Assembly (NCBI GenBank): GCA_030765055.1
Contig: CM060947.1
Coordinates: forward strand, 100,504,711 to 100,568,710
DNA length: 64,000 nucleotides
Source of the DNA: Mantis religiosa
Taxonomy: Eukaryota > Arthropoda > Insecta > Mantodea > Mantidae
Reading direction: 5' to 3'
A model generated the notes under the pieces. The model was not told the origin of the DNA. It saw only the letters and a list, made by a program, of their open reading frames with translations, and did not search any database. This document shows positions 56,810 to 64,000 of the stretch, in pieces. A program made the translations under genes and the position numbers. Each line of letters opens with the position of its first letter. Positions within the stretch are counted from its first letter, which is position 1.

Positions 56810-56911
56810 AAGTGTAATGGTTGTTAGATAAGACAAAGATAACAATAAGATTTTAACAATTGTTTTATGCAGTAAACCTATTTAAATGTTCTATAATTTA
56901 AGGTAACAGTC
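56810..56911 (+). other. Possible 5' UTR exon segment of the IKK gene
   Basis: A strong splice acceptor (TTTTTCTTTCTTTCTTGGTGCAG, AG at 56808-56809) would open an exon at 56810. It would run into the ATG at 56912 and include a five-codon upstream frame (ATG at 56817). Weaker AGs exist at 56871 and 56901. No promoter or upstream exon was identified. Confidence 0.45.
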
Positions 56912-57026
56912 ATGGCTGCAGATGAGGTTGTTGAGGTGGAACATTGGGTGCAAGAAAGAGTTTTGGGAAGTGGAGGATTTGGCACTGTTACACTTTGGAG
57001 AAATAAAACAACTTCTGATCTGATAG
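56912..57026 (+). CDS. IKK-alpha/beta-like kinase, first coding exon
   Basis: The exon encodes 38 residues plus one base. HWVQERVLGSGGFGTVTLWRN contains the glycine-rich ATP loop GSGGFG (residues 19-24) in the form typical of IKK-alpha/beta kinases, where W-x(4)-R-LG-x-GGFG-x-V is conserved. IKK phosphorylates IkappaB and Relish-type proteins in the cytoplasmic NF-kappaB immune pathway. The ATG has G at -3 and +4. A donor GATAG/GTAAAG at 57026/57027 follows; its phase-1 position just before the expected AIK lysine strand fits the family. Reading beyond it gives a non-kinase tail. Exon 2 was not found in the remaining 7 kb, so a long intron is inferred. Confidence 0.75.
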
Positions 57027-57131
57027 GTAAAGTATGCATATATAAAGTTGTGTCCAACATGTCAAGTGTTATTCAAATTTTCTATTTGTTTTTGGAGATC
57101 ACAAATGTAGTAAGTAAATTAATTTAGCATT

Positions 57132-57284
57132 ATATAAAAATTTAACTGTATTGGAACACCACAGTGAAGCGAAACAATTATTAAATTATAGATGAGTTGT
57201 ATTTATTACACATTAGCTTCACTTACATAAGTGAAGCTAATGTGTAATAAATGTGTAATAAATACGACTCATCTATAATTTAAT
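57132..57284 (+). repeat. Short foldback insertion, copy 1
   Basis: 153 bp flanked by the 11-bp duplication AATTTAGCATT (57121-57131 and 57285-57295). Its right two thirds form a hairpin: arms 57178-57225 and 57228-57284 with a 2-base loop, one mismatch and an 11-base tandem duplication in the right arm. The arm sequence (ATAGATGAGT...TTAGCTTCACTTA) matches the region 28340-28385 next to the Penelope copies. Confidence 0.85.
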
Positions 57285-57295
57285 AATTTAGCATT

Positions 57296-57832
57296 GTTTT
57301 TAATTAGTTACTGTGTGAATATAAAATGGCCTCTAATATATATCACCCTGAGTTTTGATGGGCACTTTGAGCAAAAGTTAACATAGGTTCACTTCTAAGA
57401 ATATCTTTTTATTTATTCACTGTAACATATGATTTAATGTGAACTGAAACCTCTAGGGCAGCAACATTAGTATTGGAGGCATAATACATGCCATGATTGT
57501 ATGATTCACAATCCAGTGATACATATTCAAATTTTTCTTTGTTTCTCTTCCATTCATTTAGCTGATGTGTTTTCTATATATTGGCATTATGGAAAAATGA
57601 ATAAAGTTCATTAGACTTCAGTTTGGCTGAACTGTAATGCCCAAACTCTTTCATTTGTGCTGCATAAGTTTGCAAAGCGCTAAAACTCAAGCTCAGAACG
57701 TTAGGCTAAGTATAAAACAAAAGGGGGTTTATAATAATATTTTGAGGTAGAATATATTGCATTATTGTCTTAGTATGGTACTAAATGTTACATTCAGATT
57801 CACATTTAATTTGTGTGGTGTGCTACATAAAA
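57296..57832. other. Intronic, nothing recognised
   Basis: AT-rich sequence inside the presumed first intron of the IKK gene. Confidence 0.45.
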
Positions 57833-57843
57833 GGCTATAATTT

Positions 57844-58886
57844 ACTCAATTTCTTCTTGGGCAGCAAGCCAGGTGAACAGACAATTAGAAATCGACATTT
57901 CGGGAGTGTGCATCGCTCCCATCATCAGGATATTTATTAAGTGTTATAACCACAAATGAACACTGGATATAAAACAAATATAAACAAAGACAAAACACTA
58001 TCAAAATTTGCATTACTGAACAAAAGACTGTTTTCAGTAAATTAAATGCCAGGCCAGGAGATGGCGTGAGTATAGAAAATTAATTGGATCAAAGAAACAT
58101 AACTACTTAACTTGATTAACAAACTGTATTGATCTTTGCTTCTTAAATCAATGGATTTTCATTTTTAAGGCTGGTTTCCAAGAGGAGCTGAACTGAAATC
58201 TAGCATCACGATTAAGCGTGCTCCTTTCAGAGGAAGTGGCCAAAGCCTTCTTAATTCTCCACTCCCAGTAACTGTTGCATATTGCCAAGATGGTTGTCTG
58301 CCGAATATTGGCTCTATGGTCGTTATCAAAACAATGCTCTGCCAGCCAGACTTCTCAGGTTACATTAAACGAATGCTCCGTTCATGTTTGTTTATTCTGG
58401 TAGTGATGGTCCTTCCGGTTTGTCCTATATACAGTGTCCCACATTAACAGGGAATGCGGTAAACTCCCGGAACTTGGTAGTCCAGTTTGTCTTTCACCGG
58501 TCTCAACAGATGTTTAATCTTCGGAGGTGGCTTGTGGATGGTCCTGATGTTGTATTTGGTGAGAATTCTGCTGATTCTGCCGGATAAATTGCCAGTAAAT
58601 GGGATGCAGGCTGTAGCGGTAGGCTTATCTGACACTTGCTGTATTACAGGTTTCCCTTTCCTGGCTTTGGTGATCAAGGCTTCAATGTCATATTCGGAGT
58701 AGCCGTTTTGACGGAAAGTGAGTCTCAGGTGCTGTAATTCCTGTTTTAAGTGGCTGGGATCAGAGATAGACAAAGCTCTTTGGGCCAGTTTATTGAGAAC
58801 TCCCAGTCGTTGAGACTTATGATGGAAACTATGAGCGTTCAGACAGAGATCGGTGTGTGTAGGCCTGCGGTATACAGCATGCCCCA
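57844..58886 (-). mobile_element. Penelope-like element, 5'-truncated (PLE-2)
   Basis: 1.04 kb flanked by the perfect 11-bp duplication GGCTATAATTT (57833-57843 and 58887-58897). It contains the RT C-terminus, the GIY-YIG domain and a 3' region. The different residues and 3' region separate it from the copies at 28-30 kb. Confidence 0.9.
58080..58886 (-). pseudogene. PLE-2 RT C-terminus and GIY-YIG endonuclease
   Basis: Minus strand: YRRPTHTDLCLNAHSFHH, then 58444-58773 with ISRILTKYNIRTIHKPPPKIKHLLRPVKDKLDYQVPGVYRIPC. A stop at about 58443 and CGTLYIGQTGRTITTRINKHERSF follow (GVY and YIG blocks of GIY-YIG). Then VWLAEHCFDNDHR follows. The domain is complete but for one stop. In intact elements it cuts target DNA to prime reverse transcription. 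The RT palm is missing. Confidence 0.85.
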
Positions 58887-58897
58887 GGCTATAATTT

Positions 58898-59560
58898 GTT
58901 TAATAACAGGTTCATTAATAACTTGATTCACATAAGAGAAATTTAATCTATATATTGTAATACTTGTGATGTGATCATTTTTAAACTAGGTTAATGGTGT
59001 GTTCTATTTAACTGGTGAACAGCTCATTGTGTACTTACTTAGATACCATATATCTCTCACAGGTAATTTACAGTTGAGTTAAATTGATGTATAACTTAAC
59101 AAACCTACAATATATAAAATATAACAAAACAGTGGATATAACCCATTGAGCTTAGAGCATGGAGTAGTTCTGTGGTCCAAACTAACAGTCCAGACTAACA
59201 CATTATATTAGACATTAATGCAGACTTATTTGTCATTATTATTTGGTAAAGAAAGTAATGTTATCAACCTTCTTTCAAAAAAATCCAGCAGAGTATTCTG
59301 CTTCCTTCTGCCCAGGTATCTGGCACTTAAAATGCTGTGTTCAATGTGATTAATGCTACACTTCTTTCAGTTTTTATATTTTGAATGATTAATGGTGCTG
59401 AATAGCCCCTCATTATTAGGGGAGGAGGATAGGTACTGTCTCACGACAATTGTTCCACTGTTGCCACAATGTTGGTACTGCAGATTCCTCTTCATCCTCT
59501 TCTTCTGGTTGCTTAGTTACCTCATTGATTGCTCAACATCCCCACAAGTGCTCTTGAAGT
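58898..59560. other. Intronic, nothing recognised
   Basis: AT-rich; the 5' border of the next LINE lies somewhere at its right end. Confidence 0.4.
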
Positions 59561-59596
59561 CAAGACATTGACATCACTGCACACAGCAGTACACTT

Positions 59597-60232
59597 TCTG
59601 CATGTAAAGGTACCAATAGGCCTGTTAGTATATTTCACCAGAATGTGCAAAGTCTTACCAACAAAAAGACCAACTTCAAAATTTTAATTGATAGCCTCAG
59701 TATAGATGTAATTTGCATTACAGAACATTGGCTAAAAGTGCATGACATGGATTACTACATATTACCAAATTACTCATTAGTATCAAAATTTTGTAGAACT
59801 ATTGAAAGTCATGGGGGATCGTGTATTTATGCTAAAAATGGCATTGCTGCCAAACTGTGCACATTTTTTGAGAATCTAAATGTTGAAGAAAGCTTTGAGG
59901 CCAGTACAGTAGAACTAACTAAATTAAATACATACATATCTTGCGTATATAGGAATCCAACTAGAAATATTTCAACATTAACAGAAAACCTTGACAAAAT
60001 GTTTCAAACCGTATTAAATAAAAGGAAAAATCTAATCATTGTAGGTGATGTAAATATAGATTTTTTAAGTAATAATGTAAATACAGAGCTTCAATTAATG
60101 TTAAATTCATATGGAATCCTTGTAGAGGAGCCAACCAGAATAGGAACAGCTAGCCAGACAGCAATGGACCAAATTATTCTCAACAAAACTTCTTGGAACT
60201 ACAACCTAGATGTAATTGAAACTATGATGTAA
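59597..60232 (+). pseudogene. LINE-6 endonuclease
   Basis: HQNVQSLTNKKTNFKILI leads into IDVICITEHWLKVHD (EHW at the catalytic Glu), SHGGSCIYAK, ISCVYRNP, LIIVGDVNIDFL (the GDxN-type box) and AMDQIILN (in place of the usual IDHI). The frame is open for 195 codons from 59645 and closes at 60232, before the SDH box. Only part of the domain is intact. Confidence 0.75.
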
Positions 60233-60366
60233 ATGAAACTGATGTAATTGAAACCTGACCACTATGCACATGTTATAAAGTTGCAACATACATCAGGCTA
60301 TACATTTCAACAGGTATCTGCCCCACAAAAATTAATTAGAATAATAAATGAAACAAATATAGAGTA

Positions 60367-60500
60367 TTCGAATGTGTAAGGACTATGATTCAATGAAGCA
60401 CAAAATAAATATAATTTTGCGTTGAACTAATACTCAATGCTCCACTTACGTAGCCTGATGTAGTGGAGCATTGAATATTAGTTCGACTCAAAATTATATT
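60367..60500 (+). repeat. Short foldback insertion, copy 2
   Basis: 134 bp flanked by the 12-bp duplication AAATATAGAGTA (60355-60366 and 60501-60512). It has arms of 40 bp (60408-60447 and 60461-60500, three mismatches) around a 13-base loop. It interrupts LINE-6 between endonuclease and RT, and its right arm shares AGTGGAGC...CGACTCA with AGTGAAGC...CGACTCA of copy 1. Confidence 0.88.
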
Positions 60501-60512
60501 AAATATAGAGTA

Positions 60513-62620
60513 CTTAAATCATTTATTACAAAAGGAAACATGGGAGTTCGTTTACAACTTGCACTCAGTAAATGATGCTTTTAATGAATTCCTAAAAACA
60601 TTTAGCTATTGTTTCGAGATCGCCATACCTAAAAAGAAAATAAAAGTCCTCCCCCAAAGGCACAAATGGATCACAATAGGTATTAAAACATCAAGCAAGA
60701 GACTAAATTTCTTTAAAAGTTAAGGAAGCAGGGTAACGTTACAGGAAGTTTCAAATTGTATTATAAGTGATACATACAGATATACAATAGAATAATACGT
60801 GAAGCAAAGAAGCTCCATGATGAAAAATTCATACAGAGTGCAAACAACAAGACTAGGGCCATGTGGTCAGTTGTTAAACAAGAGTTTAAGCAAGGAAATT
60901 AAAATACAGAAAATATTAATCTAGTACATGAGGGGACACTAGTAAATGAGCCCAAACAAACTGCAAATATTTTTAATAATTATTATGCAGATATGGCCAA
61001 AAATGTAACACTAAGCAAGGGAACAGATAAATGCCCAGGAACATTGATGCACAGAACACACTGCAATAGTTTATTTTTAAAACCGGTTACAGAAATGGAG
61101 TTAGTAAACATAATTAATAGTCTCAAAAACAAAGAATCCTGTGGTATAGATGAAATACCTGATAAAGTTGTTAAAAGATCTTGCCTATATATTGTAAAAT
61201 CATTGTCATATTATAAACATGTCTTTGTCAACCGGTGTTTTTGCTGACCCACTGAAAGTAGCGAAGGTAAACCCTTATATAAGAAAGGTAGTGTGCATGA
61301 AATTTCTAATTATAGGCCAGTCTCACTTCTCTCAATATCCTCCAAAATATTTGAAAAGGTAATGCACAAAAGACTGATTGCTTTTCTGACAAAACACAAC
61401 ATAATCTCGAAAAATCAGCATGGCTTTTTGAAAAGAAAATCCACGGTAACAGCATTAACAAATTTTGTAAAACGTGTATATGAATCTGTAGATAAGGAGA
61501 AAAATGTTGGTTTATTTTTGGATCTTTCAAAAGCATTTGATACAGTAGATCACCATATTCTGTTAAGAAAGTTAAATTCAGTAGGAATAAGAGGTGTAGG
61601 CTATGAATGGTTCAAATCCTACTTAACACACTGTCAACAGGTTGTAGACATTACAAAAGTAGGCAAAAAACAAATGATTTTCATACCTTGCAGTCCCTCA
61701 AAAGATATATAACATATGGTGTTCCGCAAGTGATAGCAGGAGTACCCCAAGGATCGGTGCTGGGGCCTTTCTTATTTTTAATTTATATAAATTACTTAAA
61801 CCATAATTTACCTTGCACTACTATGTTATATGCAGACGACACTACCTTACTGGCCAAAAGCAATAATATCAATACAGTAAAGCAACAAATGCAACTATCC
61901 CTAGAAAATGCAAAAATCTGGTTCTCCTTAAACAATCTAAGTCTAAATATGTCTAAAACTGAAAATATATTATTTGCATTGCAACATAATGATATCCACA
62001 GTAATTCAGTAAATCTGTTAGTATTACATTTGGACACCAGACTAACATGGGAAACACACATACTTCACCTTTGTAAAAAGCTTGCTAGAATCTGGTATCT
62101 TCTAGGGAAACTAAAGAAATGTGTTAGTCGAGATATGTTAATAACATCTTACTATGCCTTCTTTCATCCACATATACCGTATGGGGTTAGGCTTTGGGGT
62201 AATTGTGCTACCTCGAAAAATGCATTCATATGGCAAAAGAAATCTCTCAGACTAATTCTAGGATTAGAACAACAGGATACATGTAAGCCTAGCTTTATAG
62301 ACCTTAAGATAATGACTTTACCGTCAGTGTATATCATACACATTAAAGAAAATCAAAACTTATTTATAAATCGTTCCTCAGTACACAGATATGACACCCG
62401 ATGCAAACATAATTTAGATACACCTCACAACCGATTGAGCAAGACCATAAATAGCCACTGTAATCAACAGTTAAAATTATTCAATAAGCTTCCTCTGGAA
62501 ATAAAAGAACTGCCACAAAACAGATTTGTTATAGTATTTAAAAACTGGTTCAAACAAAAAGCATTTTATACTGTACAAGAATACTTAGAATATAACATAC
62601 ATGCTAGTGAATTTATGTAA
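60513..62620 (+). pseudogene. LINE-6 reverse transcriptase and C-terminus
   Basis: Pieces: LVNIINSLKNKESCGIDEIPDKVVKR (60993-61247), SNYRPVSLLSISSKIFEKVMHKRLIAFL, NQHGFLKRKSTVT and LFLDLSKAFDTVDHHILLRKL (61293-61712). The last frame has GVPQGSVLGPFLFLIYINYL and MLYADDTTLLAKS, and the C-terminal WFKQKAFYTVQEYLEY (61607-62620). Two frameshifts and a small duplication (GVPQVIAGVPQGS, where GVPQ occurs twice) break it. The catalytic YADD is intact. Confidence 0.85.
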
Positions 62621-62871
62621 AACTATTGTAAATTATAATAGTAGGTACCTAATTGTTTAATTTTATTATTAGTATAGTAAAGTTATTAACTTACGATAAT
62701 TACTACTTTAAGCCATGCAAATAATCTGATTTCACCTAGAATTTTATATGCATTAATTTGTAAACCTTCTGTACTTGTAAATACATTGTAAATACTTTTT
62801 ATAACTGACGAAACCTATTACTTCATGTAAGTTTAATGGTAAATAAAGGATTATGATTATTATTATGATTA

Positions 62872-63070
62872 AGGATCAATTCTTGGACAGTACTTTTTCT
62901 GATACACATAAATAATATAGAGTGTTTTATAAAGAACTGTAATTTAACTTTTTTTTTGCTGATGATACTAGTATTTTTTTTTAACCAGGCCAGATTTCTG
63001 TTCTCTATATGATAATATAAAACTGGTAGCAAATCAACTAATCAAGTGGTTTGAAGCAAACATATAAACA
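62872..63070 (+). pseudogene. Small LINE RT remnant
   Basis: GSILGQYFF, then LFFADDTSIF and a NQLIKWFEAN-type end in frames broken by stops and T-runs. These resemble blocks 4-6 of a LINE RT. It adjoins the LINE-6 tail and is an older, different copy. Confidence 0.5.
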
Positions 63071-63162
63071 ATACAACCAGCTTTTCCTTTTACCCCTCTT
63101 ACGGTAATCGTGATTAACATTCTAGTACATAAGTAGCACATTTCTACTCTAAGGTTAGCACC

Positions 63163-63620
63163 ATGGCTATGAAGACAGAGCACCATGTCTTCATGGTTGA
63201 ATGCAACTTTCCTACCGGCATTAAAATTGGTGTGACATATAAATATAATTTAAACTGCTGCATAGAGGAGTTTATGCAATGCTATCCGACAATCAGATAA
63301 GTTCCTCGGAGCGTAATGTTGGCAAAAGTGTCCAGGTACCATAAAATTGGCATAATTTTTTTTCAGCATAAACGTCTTATGTTTTATCAGTATATGATGT
63401 AAATTTTTTTGTCATTCTCATTCTTAATTAATATGTCTTAATTAATGTTGGTAATCTTATGTCTTTTAAAATCAATAGGTGTATCAAATATTTCCAAGAT
63501 ACAGGATCAGTTACTCGCAAAATTAGAGATACTGGACACTAAAAAGTGACTGGTCCCAATCTAGAAGTAATAAATACAATAAATAAATATTATACTTATA
63601 TAAATAATCTGTTACTTGCC
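63163..63620 (+). pseudogene. Helix-turn-helix transposase N-terminus, remnant
   Basis: MAMKTEHHVFMVECNFPTGIKI and CIEEFMQCYPTI (63163-63299) are followed, after a gap and frame change, by KYFQDTGSVTRKIRDTGH (63478-63540). The pattern F-x4-P...KF-x-TGSV resembles the HTH start of IS630/Tc1-type transposases. It is badly broken; the rest of the gene is not seen. Confidence 0.4.
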
Positions 63621-64000
63621 CGTCTGTGCGTCACACACACTTATATTAAGTTATGTATCTTCACAGAGAAACACCAAATTGCAAGATATGGTTTGTATTT
63701 ATCCGTTGTTTGTAGTGTTCACATTTATTAAAACGAACTACAACAGTTATCGCATCTATGCACCAGGTGAAATTACACAGCTTTATATTATGCGGGAGGC
63801 CTCAAAGCTGCTCTCAGAACATCAAATACGATCTCAAGCACTAGAGCAATGCTCTTGATGACATCAAATTTTGTGCTGTAAAATCACAGATAAAAATGAA
63901 CACTGTGTATATATAGGTAATATAATAATCAACAGATTTCAAATTTTTATCTGCCACATGAACTAGATGAGATAATTTCAACTAAATCGTATCTTCTGAA
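63621..64000. other. No gene recognised
   Basis: AT-rich sequence to the window edge; an 80-codon frame at 63616-63858 shows no known domain. Confidence 0.4.

Larger units (their letters stand above)
59561..62860 (+). mobile_element. LINE (LINE-6), 5'-truncated, in presumed IKK intron
   Basis: Endonuclease and RT parts on the plus strand, with a 3' end TAAATAAAGGATTATGATTATTATTATG (62830-62857). There is no ORF1. A foldback element is nested at 60367-60500. No clear target duplication. The sequence type is close to LINE-4. Confidence 0.75.

Noticed and set aside
56912..57127. Single 71-codon gene
   Set aside because: After the donor at 57027 the translation loses all kinase likeness and turns AT-rich; the exon boundary explains it better.
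57132..57284. Hammerhead ribozyme in the foldback element (GATGAGT plus GAAAC, as known from Penelope elements)
   Set aside because: The CUGAUGA core is not intact, the GAAA is on the wrong side at the wrong distance, and no NUH cleavage site is placed correctly. A covariance-model scan would settle it.
63478..63620. Paired (PAX) domain exon
   Set aside because: The similarity is limited to a TGSV-R stretch, an in-frame stop follows, and the upstream piece fits a transposase HTH better.

Overview
The window is AT-rich eukaryotic DNA, almost certainly from an insect with a large, repeat-laden genome; a cockroach- or termite-like polyneopteran is a plausible guess, not proven. The evidence is the mix of arthropod-type mobile elements (ZMYM1-like hAT, R1- and Jockey-type LINEs, Penelope-like elements, Helitrons, Ty3/Gypsy, mariner, PIF/Harbinger), several tRNA-derived SINE families, long microsatellites, and one recognisable host coding exon with spliceosomal signals. 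There are no operons, rRNA genes or CRISPR arrays.

Host gene: 56912-57026 (+) is the first coding exon of an IKK-alpha/beta-type kinase (NF-kappaB pathway). It encodes 38 codons ending in a phase-1 splice donor. No later exon was recognised, so the rest of the window (57-64 kb) would be one repeat-filled intron.

Layout: 0.9-2.2 kb, a deleted hAT copy. 4.4-11.4 kb, a Jockey-like LINE (-) invaded by two SINEs and by a longer copy of the same hAT. 11.7-13.5 kb, DDE_3 and Harbinger remnants. 13.9-18.1 kb, a LINE (+) whose ORF1 carries a PHD-like finger. 20.3-21.2 kb, a third hAT. 22.0-26.4 kb, a decayed Helitron split by a 3.0 kb TIR element. 27.4-28.1 kb, a short hAT-like element. 28.3-29.9 kb, head-to-tail Penelope fragments. 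31.1-31.6 kb, a solo LTR. 32.9-33.6 kb, a Helitron 3' end. 34-41 kb, LINE remnants, SINEs, a tandem tRNA-derived repeat and a Gypsy element with internal deletions inserted in that repeat. 41.2-45.3 kb, a nearly complete Jockey-like LINE with 12-bp target duplications. 46.5-49.6 kb, a Gypsy relic containing a DDE_3 transposon. 49.6-53.0 kb, an R1-type LINE interrupted by another LINE. 53.9-56.3 kb, LINE and mariner remnants. 57.1-63.6 kb, intronic foldback elements, a Penelope copy, a LINE and small remnants.

Almost every coding-looking stretch is transposon-derived and broken by stops, frameshifts or nested insertions. Target-site duplications (TSDs) could be read for many insertions, which fixes their borders and their order. 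The most novel-looking items are two short foldback insertions (57132-57284 and 60367-60500) with 11-12 bp TSDs and a terminal motif shared with a Penelope 3' region, a ~314 bp tandem repeat carrying a tRNA-like head, and a non-autonomous Gypsy derivative.
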